Positions 55,961 through 64,000 of a DNA stretch of 64,000 nucleotides are shown piece after piece. The DNA comes from Streptomyces sp. NBC_00620. GTDB taxonomy: Bacteria; Actinomycetota; Actinomycetes; Streptomycetales; Streptomycetaceae. The stretch covers positions 930,001 through 994,000 of the forward strand of contig NZ_JAPENY010000001.1 of assembly GCF_026341825.1 (NCBI RefSeq), given 5' to 3'. A program made the position numbers and the translations under genes. Under the pieces are notes generated by a model. The model searched no databases. It was not told the DNA's origin and was given only the letters and a program-made list of their open reading frames with translations. Every line of letters starts with the position of its first letter. The first letter of the stretch is position 1.

Positions 55961-58900
55961 TCAGACCTCTTCGACGCTGCTCGGCTCGCGCCGGGACAGG
56001 TCGATGCCAAGCTCCTCCGCTGCGCGGAAGACGTCCTCGTCGGTGTCGCGCATCTCGATGGACATGCCGTCCGAGGACAGCACCTCCACGTTGAGGCACA
56101 GGGACTGCATCTCCTTGATGAGCACCTTGAAGGACTCGGGGATGCCGGGCTCGGGGATGTTCTCGCCCTTGACGATGGCCTCGTAGACCTTCACGCGGCC
56201 GGTGACGTCGTCGGACTTGATGGTCAGCAGCTCCTGGAGGGCGTAAGCGGCGCCATAAGCCTCAAGCGCCCACACCTCCATCTCACCGAAGCGCTGGCCA
56301 CCGAACTGGGCCTTACCACCCAGCGGCTGCTGGGTGATCATCGAGTACGGACCGGTCGAACGAGCGTGCAGCTTGTCGTCGACCAGGTGGTGGAGCTTCA
56401 GGATGTACATGTAGCCGACCGAGACCGGCTCCGGGAACGGCTCGCCGGAGCGGCCGTCGAACAGCGGTGCCTTACCGGTCGGGAGCACCATGCGCGATCC
56501 GTCGCGGTTCGGGATCGTGTGCTGCAGCAGACCCGCGAGCTCGTCCTCACGCGCACCGTCGAAGACGGGGGTGGCGACGTTGGTGCCCGGGACGACCTGG
56601 TCGGCCCCGATGGCCTGGAGGCGCTGCGCCCAGTCCTCGCCGAGCCCGGAGACGTCCCAGCCGCGGCTGGCGAGCCAGCCGAGGTGGATCTCCAGGACCT
56701 GTCCCGGGTTCATTCGGGACGGGACACCGAGGGGGTTGAGGATGATGTCGACCGGGGTGCCGTCCTCCAGGAACGGCATGTCCTCGATCGGCAGGATCTT
56801 GGAGATAACACCCTTGTTGCCGTGGCGGCCGGCGAGCTTGTCACCGTCCGTGATCTTGCGCTTCTGCGCCACGTAGACACGAACCAGCTGGTTCACGCCC
56901 GGCGGCAGCTCGTCGCCCTCTTCACGGTCGAAGACGCGGACACCGATGACCTTGCCGATCTCGCCGTGCGGCACCTTCAGCGAGGTGTCGCGCACCTCGC
57001 GCGCCTTCTCACCGAAGATCGCGCGGAGCAGACGCTCCTCGGGGGTCAGCTCGGTCTCACCCTTGGGCGTGACCTTGCCGACGAGGATGTCACCGGCGAC
57101 GACCTCGGCACCGATACGGATGATGCCGCGCTCGTCGAGGTCGGCGAGGACCTCCTCGGAGACGTTCGGGATGTCCCGGGTGATCTCCTCGGGGCCGAGC
57201 TTGGTGTCACGGGCGTCGACCTCGTGCTCCTCGATGTGGATCGAGGAGAGGACGTCGTCCTGCACGAGGCGCTGCGACAGGATGATCGCGTCCTCGTAGT
57301 TGTGACCCTCCCACGGCATGAACGCCACGAGCAGGTTCTTGCCGAGCGCCATCTCGCCGTTCTCGGTCGCCGGACCGTCGGCCAGAACCTGACCGGTGAC
57401 GACCCGGGCGCCCTCGTCCACGACAACCTTCTGGTTGACGGACGTGCCCTGGTTCGAGCGGGAGAACTTGTGCAGGCGGTACGTGGTGTACGTGCCGTCG
57501 TCGTTGGCGGTGGTGACGTAGTCCGCGGAGACCTCCTGGACCACACCGTCCTTCTCCGACTTCAGTACGTCACCGGCGTCGACCGCACAGCGGTACTCCA
57601 TGCCGGTGCCGACCAGCGGCGCCTCGGACTTGATGAGCGGCACGGCCTGACGCATCATGTTCGCGCCCATGAGGGCACGGTTGGCGTCGTCGTGCTCGAG
57701 GAACGGGATCATCGCGGTCGCGACCGACACCATCTGGCGCGGCGAGACGTCCATGTAGTCGACGTCGTCACCGGCGATGTAGTCGATCTCGCCGCCACGA
57801 CGACGGACGAGCACGCGGGACTCGGTGAAACGCATGTCGTCGGACAGGCCGGCGTTGGCCTGGGCGATGACGAAGCGATCCTCTTCGTCGGCGGTCAGGT
57901 AGTCGACATCGTCGGTGACGGTGCCGTTGACGACCTTGCGGTACGGGGTCTCGACGAAACCGAACGCGTTGACCCGGCCGTACGAGGCGAGCGAGCCGAT
58001 CAGGCCGATGTTCGGGCCTTCAGGGGTCTCGATCGGGCACATGCGGCCGTAGTGCGACGGGTGCACGTCACGGACCTCGAAGCCGGCCCGCTCACGGGAG
58101 AGACCACCCGGGCCAAGCGCCGACAGACGGCGCTTGTGGGTGAGACCCGACAGCGGGTTGTTCTGGTCCATGAACTGCGACAGCTGGCTGGTGCCGAAGA
58201 ACTCCTTGATGGAGGCGACGACCGGCCGGATGTTGATCAGGGTCTGCGGCGTGATCGCCTCGACGTCCTGAGTCGTCATGCGCTCACGGACGACGCGCTC
58301 CATACGAGCCAGACCCGTACGGACCTGGTTCTGGATGAGCTCGCCGACGTTGCGCAGACGACGGTTGCCGAAGTGGTCGATGTCGTCGGTCTCGACGACG
58401 ATCGAGGCGCCGTTGGGGCCGACGGTCTCGGTCTCACCGGCGTGCAGCTTCACCAGGTACTTGATCGACGAGATGATGTCCTCGACGGTCAGGATCCCGG
58501 CGTCCAGCGGCGCTTCGCTGCCGAGCTTCTTGTTCACCTTGTAGCGGCCGACCTTCGCGAGGTCGTAGCGCTTCGGGTTGAAGTAGAGGTTCTCGAGCAG
58601 GGTCTGCGCGGCCTCACGCGTCGGCGGCTCGCCCGGACGCAGCTTGCGGTAGATGTCGAGCAGCGCGTCGTCCTGGCCCTGAGTGTGGTCCTTCTCCAGG
58701 GTGGCGCGCATGGACTCGTACTCGCCGAACTCCTCGAGGATCTGCTCGGTCGTCCAACCGAGAGCCTTCAGGAGAACGGTGACGGACTGCTTGCGCTTGC
58801 GGTCGATACGGACACCGACCATGTCGCGCTTGTCGATCTCCATCTCCAGCCAGGCACCCCGGGACGGGATGACCTTCGTGGAAAAGATGTCCTTGTCGGA

Positions 58901-59446
58901 CGTCTTGTCGATGGAGGAGTCGAAGTAGACACCCGGCGAGCGGACCAGCTGGGACACCACGACACGCTCGGTGCCGTTGATGACGAAGGTGCCCTTGTTG
59001 GTCATGAGCGGGAAGTCGCCCATGAAGACCGTCTGGGACTTGATCTCGCCGGTCTCGTTGTTGGTGAACTCGGCGGTCACGAAGAGCGGCGCGGAGTACG
59101 TGAAGTCACGGTCCTTGCACTCGTCGATCGAGTTCTTGGGAGGCTCGAAGCGGTGGTCGCGGAACGTCAAGGACATCGACCCGGAGAAGTCCTCGATCGG
59201 GGAGATCTCCTCGAAGATCTCCTCCAGACCGGACTTGGTGGGGACATCCTGTCCACTGTCCAGAGCCGCCTCGACACGAGCCTTCCACGCAGCGTTGCCG
59301 AGCAGCCAGTCGAAGCTCTCGGTCTGCAGCGCAAGAAGGTTCGGAACCTCGAGGGGCTCCTTGATCTTTGCAAAGGAGATGCGCAGCGGGGCGGTGCTGG
59401 CGCCGTTGTTCGTATTCGCGGTCGAGGCAGTGCGCGAGGCGGCCAA
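55961..59446 (-). CDS. rpoB: RNA polymerase beta subunit
   Basis: A 1161-residue beta subunit. The start is placed at a TTG (59446) giving [20 protein letters not shown], with GGAAGGA upstream; this equals the Streptomyces coelicolor length and start. An in-frame GTG at 59476 would add ten residues. The rifampicin pocket reads [20 protein letters not shown] and [12 protein letters not shown], all wild type, so sensitivity is expected. The active-site loops ([29 protein letters not shown]) are normal. Confidence 0.98.
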   Translation of the reverse strand: MAASRTASTANTNNGASTAPLRISFAKIKEPLEVPNLLALQTESFDWLLGNAAWKARVEAALDSGQDVPTKSGLEEIFEEISPIEDFSGSMSLTFRDHRFEPPKNSIDECKDRDFTYSAPLFVTAEFTNNETGEIKSQTVFMGDFPLMTNKGTFVINGTERVVVSQLVRSPGVYFDSSIDKTSDKDIFSTKVIPSRGAWLEMEIDKRDMVGVRIDRKRKQSVTVLLKALGWTTEQILEEFGEYESMRATLEKDHTQGQDDALLDIYRKLRPGEPPTREAAQTLLENLYFNPKRYDLAKVGRYKVNKKLGSEAPLDAGILTVEDIISSIKYLVKLHAGETETVGPNGASIVVETDDIDHFGNRRLRNVGELIQNQVRTGLARMERVVRERMTTQDVEAITPQTLINIRPVVASIKEFFGTSQLSQFMDQNNPLSGLTHKRRLSALGPGGLSRERAGFEVRDVHPSHYGRMCPIETPEGPNIGLIGSLASYGRVNAFGFVETPYRKVVNGTVTDDVDYLTADEEDRFVIAQANAGLSDDMRFTESRVLVRRRGGEIDYIAGDDVDYMDVSPRQMVSVATAMIPFLEHDDANRALMGANMMRQAVPLIKSEAPLVGTGMEYRCAVDAGDVLKSEKDGVVQEVSADYVTTANDDGTYTTYRLHKFSRSNQGTSVNQKVVVDEGARVVTGQVLADGPATENGEMALGKNLLVAFMPWEGHNYEDAIILSQRLVQDDVLSSIHIEEHEVDARDTKLGPEEITRDIPNVSEEVLADLDERGIIRIGAEVVAGDILVGKVTPKGETELTPEERLLRAIFGEKAREVRDTSLKVPHGEIGKVIGVRVFDREEGDELPPGVNQLVRVYVAQKRKITDGDKLAGRHGNKGVISKILPIEDMPFLEDGTPVDIILNPLGVPSRMNPGQVLEIHLGWLASRGWDVSGLGEDWAQRLQAIGADQVVPGTNVATPVFDGAREDELAGLLQHTIPNRDGSRMVLPTGKAPLFDGRSGEPFPEPVSVGYMYILKLHHLVDDKLHARSTGPYSMITQQPLGGKAQFGGQRFGEMEVWALEAYGAAYALQELLTIKSDDVTGRVKVYEAIVKGENIPEPGIPESFKVLIKEMQSLCLNVEVLSSDGMSIEMRDTDEDVFRAAEELGIDLSRREPSSVEEV

Positions 59447-59789
59447 GAGGGGGTCCTTCCGAGGGCTCGGACTCACTACGCGCGTACCGGTCCCATGTCG
59501 GACACAGAGACAGAGGCGTTCCCGATTCAGCCAAAGAAGGCCTGGTCAGGGACGTTCCAATCGTCGGTGTTCATACACGGGTATGCCCCTGGTGACGGGC
59601 AGGAGGCAGCTAACAGGCAGCGCAAAGGGTCAGTGTAGCCACAAGGCCCACTGATGTCCAGTGCGGGTTTTTGAAGACCCTCGTTGTTCTCAACCCCTGC
59701 TGCAAGCCACGCCCTCAATGCACATCGATACTGCCCTCTTCGCCACCGATCCATGCCTCGGATCCGGATCGTTGTGACGACGCGTCCTG

Positions 59790-59818
59790 AGAATTGCGCG
59801 CTGCGTGCGGTTCGTCAA
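59790..59818 (-). promoter_or_regulatory. Candidate rpoB promoter
   Basis: TTGACG (59813-59818) and AATTCT (59790-59795) on the minus strand, 17-base spacing, about 345 bases before the TTG start. The -35 is good, the -10 moderate. The rest of the 59447-60073 gap holds the rplL terminator and otherwise nothing recognisable. Confidence 0.45.
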
Positions 59819-59964
59819 GGCCCCCCAAGCCCAAACCGAGTGCCGCGATAGTCACGTGCAGCCGTCGTACAGCCCGTCACAGGGGCGGCCGGAGGCACAA
59901 CGAAGATCACCTTACTCGTCGCGACCACCCGCGCAAGGCAGCCGCCGCCCGACCCCCAGGAACG

Positions 59965-60002
59965 CCGAAGAGCGACCACCCAGTTGGGTGATCGCTCTTC
60001 GG
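59965..60002 (-). terminator. Terminator/attenuator after rplL
   Basis: CCGAAGAGCGAcCACCC (59965-59981) pairs with GGGTGaTCGCTCTTCGG (59986-60002) around AGTT with one C/A mismatch. It lies between rplL and rpoB, where partial termination sets the ribosomal protein to polymerase ratio in other bacteria. Confidence 0.8.
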
Positions 60003-60073
60003 TGCGTCAGCGTTACAGCGCTACGCGAGCGGCTTTGTCAGCCCGCTGGAGTCCGGTACGGACCCGCGAGGTG

Positions 60074-60457
60074 TTACTTGACCTCGACGCCGGCGCCGGC
60101 GCCCTTGAGGGACTCGGCAGCCTTCTCGGCGGCCTCCTTGGTGACCTTCTCGAGGACCGGCTTCGGAGCGCCGTCGACGAGGTCCTTGGCCTCCTTCAGA
60201 CCCAGCGAGGTCAGCTCACGCACGACCTTGATGACCTGGATCTTCTTCTCGCCGGCACCCGTGAGGATGACGTCGAACTCGTCCTGCTCCTCAGCGACCT
60301 CGGCAACGGCGCCCGGGCCGGCGGGGCCGGCAACGGCGACCGCGGCGGCGGCGGTGACGTCGAACTTCTCCTCGAAGGCCTTCACGAACTCGGAGAGCTC
60401 GATGAGGGTGAGGTTCTCGAACTGCGCGAGCAGCTCTTCCTGGGACAGCTTCGCCAT
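60074..60457 (-). CDS. rplL: 50S ribosomal protein L7/L12
   Basis: A 127-residue stalk protein: dimerising N-domain ([34 protein letters not shown]), Ala/Gly/Pro hinge (about 35-55) and factor-binding C-domain ([58 protein letters not shown]). 110 bases after rplJ. Confidence 0.98.
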   Translation of the reverse strand: MAKLSQEELLAQFENLTLIELSEFVKAFEEKFDVTAAAAVAVAGPAGPGAVAEVAEEQDEFDVILTGAGEKKIQVIKVVRELTSLGLKEAKDLVDGAPKPVLEKVTKEAAEKAAESLKGAGAGVEVK

Positions 60458-60567
60458 GATGGCGTCCTTCCACTCATTCGGCAGGTGCCGGTATGTACTG
60501 GTGAGGCGGGCGTACGTTCGGCCCGCTGCGACCGTCGCCTCAAGCGGCGGTCAATGCGCGAGCCGAA

Positions 60568-61098
60568 TTACTCGGCACCGCCCTGCTCTTCGAGCTTGAC
60601 GCGAAGCGCCTCCGCAGTGCGGACGAACTTCGACGGAAGCGCCTGGAAGAGCTGCGCAGCCTGAGTCTGCTTGCCCTTCATGGCGCCCGCCAGCTTGGCG
60701 AGCAGAACCTCGCGGGACTCGAGGTCCGCAAGCTTCTTGATCTCGTCGGCGGACAGCGCCTTGCCGTCAAGGACACCGCCCTTGATGACGAGGTTGGGGT
60801 TGTCCTTGGCGAAGTCACGAAGACCCTTCGCCGACGTCACCGGGTCACCGGTGATGAAGGCGACCGCCGTCGGACCGTTGAACAGGTCGTCGAGCGTAGA
60901 GATCCCGGCCTCGTTGGCCGCGATCTTGGTCAGCGTGTTCTTCACCACGGCGTACTGGGCGTCTTCACCGAGCGAACGACGCAGCGTCTTGAGCTGCGCC
61001 ACGGTGAGACCCCGGTACTCGGTCAGCACAGCGGCGTTCGAGCTACGGAACTGGTCCGCGAGCTCGGCTACCGCGGCAGCCTTGTCGGGCCTTGCCAT
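60568..61098 (-). CDS. rplJ: 50S ribosomal protein L10
   Basis: A 176-residue stalk base protein: [60 protein letters not shown], then [26 protein letters not shown] and the C-terminal helix that binds L7/L12 dimers. The leader (61099-61421) has paired elements expected of an autoregulated L10 leader. Confidence 0.97.
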   Translation of the reverse strand: MARPDKAAAVAELADQFRSSNAAVLTEYRGLTVAQLKTLRRSLGEDAQYAVVKNTLTKIAANEAGISTLDDLFNGPTAVAFITGDPVTSAKGLRDFAKDNPNLVIKGGVLDGKALSADEIKKLADLESREVLLAKLAGAMKGKQTQAAQLFQALPSKFVRTAEALRVKLEEQGGAE

Positions 61099-61155
61099 AA
61101 GCGTGGCCTCCTTCCGGGTGATGAGGACCGCTCAGAAGGGGCTGAGGAAAACGAA

Positions 61156-61214
61156 ACGCCCCGGCGCAGGCGCACGGGGCGTAGCTCGACCGGAATTCCT
61201 TGACGGAGTTCCGG
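61156..61214 (-). promoter_or_regulatory. Structured rplJ leader (L10-leader-like)
   Basis: ACGCCCC (61156-61162) pairs with GGGGCGT (61176-61182), and CCGGAA (61190-61195) with TTCCGG (61209-61214), in the last 120 bases before rplJ. In many bacteria L10-L12 binds such a leader to limit its own translation. Similarity is by position and stems only; I could not verify the kink-turn. Nothing else is named in 61099-61421. Confidence 0.45.
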
Positions 61215-61421
61215 GAGCATGTCCACAGTCACCTACGCGGGTCGTCCGCAGTTTCAGCGGATCCTTCGGTCACCGCGCCCTCTTACGAGCACACGGCAAC
61301 GACCAGCGGTCTTTGGCTTCTCTGGGAGAGTACGCGACCGGATCGCCGTCAAGCAAATCCGCCCGAACGGTCCAAACCCCTGCGGGCGGCTCAGCCCTCC
61401 TGGGCTGCCCGAATCCGGGGC

Positions 61422-62342
61422 TCAGGAGGTCGCACCCTGCGCCTTCAGCAGCTCCTTGAAGTCGGCGGTGTCACTCGCCGGGGGCTTCTGGGTGGAGACC
61501 TCCACCCCGTAGTCGCTGTAGTACGCCGTCGAGGACATCGAGCCGGTCGTCAGCTCGCCCTTCTCGACCTTCTTGACCAGCAGGTCGTCGCCGTTGACCC
61601 AGATGTCGACCGTCTCCGTGGTGACGCCGGCCTGGGTGAGCTGCTTCTTCAGGTCGGCGAGCTGGCTTTCGGTGAGGCTGGAGTTGTCGGTGGCGAGGTC
61701 CGCGACGTCCACCGTGCCCGAGTAGTGCGTGGTCCGCTCGCCGCGGACGGTCTCCTCGCCGACCTTCTTCACGTCACCGGAGGCGAGCAGGAGCTTCACG
61801 GACTGGTTCGGCGTGGTGTTCTGCATCTGGTCCTGCAGATAGGCGCCCGAGCTGCCGCCGAGCTCCGCCAGGTCGTCGTACGCGTACCTGATCCAGTGCT
61901 TGCCGCCCGCCTGCTCGGCGAACGCGTCGCCCATCTTCGCGTAGTAGGCGTCGGGCAGATAGCGGGCCTGCATGGTGGTGCTGCCCGTCTGACGCATCGT
62001 GTCGGCCATCGTGCCGCCGGTGTACGTGATCGTCAGGTTGCCCGTGAGGCCGTCGGCCCATCCCAGGGCGCCGTCCGCCGTCATGGACATCATCGTGCCC
62101 ATGGTCGTCGTGGACTCGACTCTGGCCGAATCGGCGCCGTCCGTGGACTTCTCGGCGGAGCGCAGGGCGGTTATGGAGCTTATGTGCGCCGTGCCCTTGT
62201 GCACCGCCTTGTCGTCCCTGCCGGAGGCGTCTCGGCCGTCGGAGCCGCCGGAGGAGTCCGGGGAACTGCAGGCGGCCATCCCCGCCAGCACACCCGTCAG
62301 CGCGAGCGACAGGGTCACGCGGCGCACAGTCGTGCTCATCAT
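61422..62342 (-). CDS. Putative lipoprotein, LppX/LprG-like
   Basis: A 306-residue exported protein. Signal: MMSTTVRRVTLSLALTGVLAGMAACSS with lipobox-type MAAC (acylated Cys near residue 25), then a Ser/Gly/Asp linker. The mature domain has alternating beta-type segments (GNLTITYTGGTMADTMRQTG, QARYLPDAYYAKMGDAF, TTHYSGTVDVADLA, VDIWVNGDDLLVKKVEKG) like the LppX_LprAFG/DUF1396 fold of mycobacterial lipid-carrier lipoproteins. Start at 62342 is chosen by a GGGGTGGG site; a GTG at 62351 is possible. Lying between rplA and rplJ, it recalls lipoprotein genes at the same junction in other streptomycetes. Confidence 0.75.
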   Translation of the reverse strand: MMSTTVRRVTLSLALTGVLAGMAACSSPDSSGGSDGRDASGRDDKAVHKGTAHISSITALRSAEKSTDGADSARVESTTTMGTMMSMTADGALGWADGLTGNLTITYTGGTMADTMRQTGSTTMQARYLPDAYYAKMGDAFAEQAGGKHWIRYAYDDLAELGGSSGAYLQDQMQNTTPNQSVKLLLASGDVKKVGEETVRGERTTHYSGTVDVADLATDNSSLTESQLADLKKQLTQAGVTTETVDIWVNGDDLLVKKVEKGELTTGSMSSTAYYSDYGVEVSTQKPPASDTADFKELLKAQGATS

Positions 62343-62441
62343 TCGTCCCACCCCTATGCGAATCCCCTATGCGAATTCTGTGCTCCGCACGCTACTGCAG
62401 CCCACTGACACCCGTATCAGGATTTGTTGCCCACGAATGCG

Positions 62442-62477
62442 GACGGGCCCCGCACCTCGAAAGGTGCGGGGCCCGTC
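62442..62477 (-). terminator. Terminator after rplA
   Basis: GACGGGCCCCGCACCT (62442-62457) pairs exactly with AGGTGCGGGGCCCGTC (62462-62477) around CGAA, a 16-bp stem that ends the rplK-rplA transcript. Confidence 0.9.
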
Positions 62478-62521
62478 TCAGATACACGTACGCGACGCGG
62501 TCACCGGGGTGAGCGGGAGGC

Positions 62522-63247
62522 TCAGACGGCGGCCGGGTCCTCCTCGACGAGGAGGTTGCGGGTGCGGTTCGAGTCGAGCTGAATGCCGGGGCCGATCGTG
62601 GTGCTGATCGTGGCCTTCTTGATGTAGCGACCCTTGGCGGCCGACGGCTTCAGACGAAGGATCTCGTCCAGCGCGGCGCCGTAGTTCTCCACCAGCTGGG
62701 TCTCGTCGAACGAGGTCTTGCCGATGATGAAGTGCAGGTTCGAGTGCTTGTCGACGCGGAACTCGATCTTGCCGCCCTTGATCTCGGTCACGGCCTTGGC
62801 CACGTCCGGGGTCACGGTGCCGGTCTTCGGGTTCGGCATCAGACCACGCGGGCCGAGGACTCGGCCGAGGCGGCCGACCTTGCCCATGAGGTCCGGGGTG
62901 GCGACGACGGCGTCGAAGTCCAGACGGCCCTTCGACACCTCGTCGATGAGCTCGTCGGAGCCGACGATGTCGGCGCCCGCGGCGAGTGCGGCCTCGGCAC
63001 GGTCACCGGTCGCGAAGACCAGGACCCGGGCGGTCTTACCGGTGCCGTGCGGGAGGTTCACGGTGCCACGGACCATCTGGTCGGCCTTGCGCGGGTCGAC
63101 ACCCAGACGGAAGGCGACCTCGACAGTGCCGTCGAACTTCGAGGTGGAGGTCTCCTTGGCGAGACGGACGGCCTCGAGCGGGGCGTAGAACTTCTCCCGG
63201 TCGATCTTGGCGTCCGCAGCGCGGAGAGACTTGCTGCGCTTGCTCAC
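62522..63247 (-). CDS. rplA: 50S ribosomal protein L1
   Basis: A 241-residue L1-stalk protein: [78 protein letters not shown], and [22 protein letters not shown]. Repressor of its own operon in E. coli. It is 94 bases after rplK. Confidence 0.98.
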   Translation of the reverse strand: MSKRSKSLRAADAKIDREKFYAPLEAVRLAKETSTSKFDGTVEVAFRLGVDPRKADQMVRGTVNLPHGTGKTARVLVFATGDRAEAALAAGADIVGSDELIDEVSKGRLDFDAVVATPDLMGKVGRLGRVLGPRGLMPNPKTGTVTPDVAKAVTEIKGGKIEFRVDKHSNLHFIIGKTSFDETQLVENYGAALDEILRLKPSAAKGRYIKKATISTTIGPGIQLDSNRTRNLLVEEDPAAV

Positions 63248-63341
63248 TGCTTCTCCTGATGTGTTCTGAGGAGTCGTGGTGCGGACCGAGCAGGCCCTGC
63301 CACGTGCGGCCGAGGCCGCATGGTTCCTACGAAGGTGGGTG

Positions 63342-63776
63342 TCAGCCCTCGACCGTGATGCCCATGGAACGGGCGGTGCCGGCGATGATCTTCGACGCGG
63401 CGTCCAGGTCGTTGGCGTTCAGGTCGGGCATCTTGGTCGTGGCGATCTCACGGACCTGCGCCTGGGTGATCTTGGCGACCTTGGTCTTGTGCGGCTCGCC
63501 GGAGCCCTTCTCGACACCCGCGGCCTTGAGGATCATCTTGGCGGCCGGCGGAGTCTTGGTGATGAAGGTGAAGGAGCGGTCTTCGTAGACCGTGATCTCC
63601 ACCGGGATCACCCAGCCACGCTGCGACTCGGTCGCGGCGTTGTAGGCCTTGCAGAACTCCATGATGTTGACGCCGTGCTGACCCAGCGCGGGGCCGACCG
63701 GCGGAGCCGGGTTGGCGGCGCCGGCCTGGATCTGGAGCTTGATAAGCCCCGTGACCTTCTTCTTCTTGGGAGGCAT
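63342..63776 (-). CDS. rplK: 50S ribosomal protein L11
   Basis: A 144-residue GTPase-centre protein: [50 protein letters not shown]. The Pro-rich thiostrepton-contact helix ([13 protein letters not shown]) is wild type, and it also carries the determinant that couples L11 to RelA in the stringent response. Confidence 0.98.
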
Positions 63777-63910
63777 TCCGGGTCCTCTTTCGTTTTCGCC
63801 TACCTACGCCCGAGACACGCTCGGACGACTGCCTTCAACCGAACCCATGACTCTGACCCGGATGGAGGCATACCGCACAACGATAACGGGTATCCATGCG
63901 CGGCTAAAAA

Positions 63911-63953
63911 CCGAGCAGGTCAGACAGGCTGCGAGCCCGTCTGACCTGTTCGG
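63911..63953 (-). terminator. Hairpin between nusG and rplK
   Basis: CCGAGCAGGTCAGAC (63911-63925) pairs with GTCTGACCTGTTCGG (63939-63953), one G/T pair, around a 13-base loop. It separates nusG from rplK. Confidence 0.75.
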
Positions 63954-63974
63954 AAGACGTACGTCCAGAAGGTG

Positions 63975-64000
63975 CTAGTTCTTCTGGATCTGGTCGAAGG
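63975..64000 (-). CDS. nusG: Transcription termination/antitermination protein NusG, 3' tip (runs off the window)
   Basis: The reverse strand from 64000 reads ...F-D-Q-I-Q-K-N and a TAG stop, the usual C-terminal residues of actinobacterial NusG. The position directly upstream of rplK-rplA is the conserved one. Confidence 0.85.

Noticed and set aside
58100..58260. Possible rifampicin-resistance change in rpoB
   Set aside because: The pocket residues Q, D, H and S are all wild type.
56366..59638. A 1090-codon open frame on the plus strand opposite rpoB
   Set aside because: Same GC-shadow effect; no domain resemblance and no plausible ribosome site.
61330..61355. TTGACG and TACTCT as an rplJ promoter
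   Set aside because: Both hexamers are good but only 14 bases apart, too short for normal sigma-HrdB spacing, so not listed.

Overview
The window is a high-GC actinobacterial chromosome segment, almost certainly Streptomyces. The ribosomal and RNA polymerase proteins match the Streptomyces forms: an rpoB that starts at TTG and is 1161 codons long, a long-tailed L17, and an S14 with four zinc-binding cysteines. GTG starts, ATGA/GTGA/TAATG stop-start overlaps and very high third-position GC are pervasive. No tRNA, rRNA, CRISPR, prophage or insertion-sequence genes were seen.

The backbone is the ribosomal superoperon, read on the minus strand. From right to left it runs nusG (3' tip), rplK, rplA; a lipoprotein; rplJ, rplL; rpoB, rpoC; rpsL, rpsG, fusA, tuf; rpsJ-rplC-rplD-rplW-rplB-rpsS-rplV-rpsC-rplP-rpmC-rpsQ (S10 unit); rplN-rplX-rplE-rpsN-rpsH-rplF-rplR-rpsE-rpmD-rplO (spc unit); secY-adk; map; infA-rpmJ-rpsM-rpsK-rpoA-rplQ; truA; and the 5' end of rplM. 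Strong hairpin terminators separate most units. Candidate housekeeping promoters are visible for rplM, infA, secY, rpsJ, rpsL and rpoB. A 25-bp identical leader element lies upstream of both rpsJ and rpsL.

Accessory cargo sits in the junctions. (1) Between rplM and truA (530-9079, plus strand) lie a membrane protein, a GH26 mannanase, a processive GT2 glycosyltransferase, an anchored GH113 mannanase, a sugar-1-phosphate guanylyltransferase and an OafA-type acyltransferase with an SGNH domain. I read this as a cluster making and O-acetylating an extracellular mannan-type polysaccharide. (2) Between adk and map (14508-17030) lie two lower-GC exported/membrane genes and a decayed regulator. (3) Between rpsJ and tuf (29775-38578) lie an acyltransferase, a 1512-residue RHS polymorphic toxin with an AT-richer tip and four small downstream genes (the first three coupled by overlap), and a divergent cytochrome P450. 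(4) Between rpsL and rpoC (43397-51882, plus strand) lie a GT-C mannosyltransferase and then the most unusual locus.

That locus (45023-51882) encodes a Crp-family regulator with an intact cyclic-nucleotide pocket, a class III nucleotide cyclase, a P-loop/helical-repeat protein, an SPFH-like coiled-coil protein, a PycTM-type (Pycsar effector) membrane protein and an M48 membrane metalloprotease. The last five form one tight operon. A near-perfect CRP-type operator lies between the crp gene and the cyclase gene. The cyclase tail and the P-loop protein head share an almost identical glycine-rich motif of about 30 residues that looks like an amyloid-type pairing motif. I interpret this as a cyclic-nucleotide-controlled conflict or stress system related to Pycsar but more elaborate.
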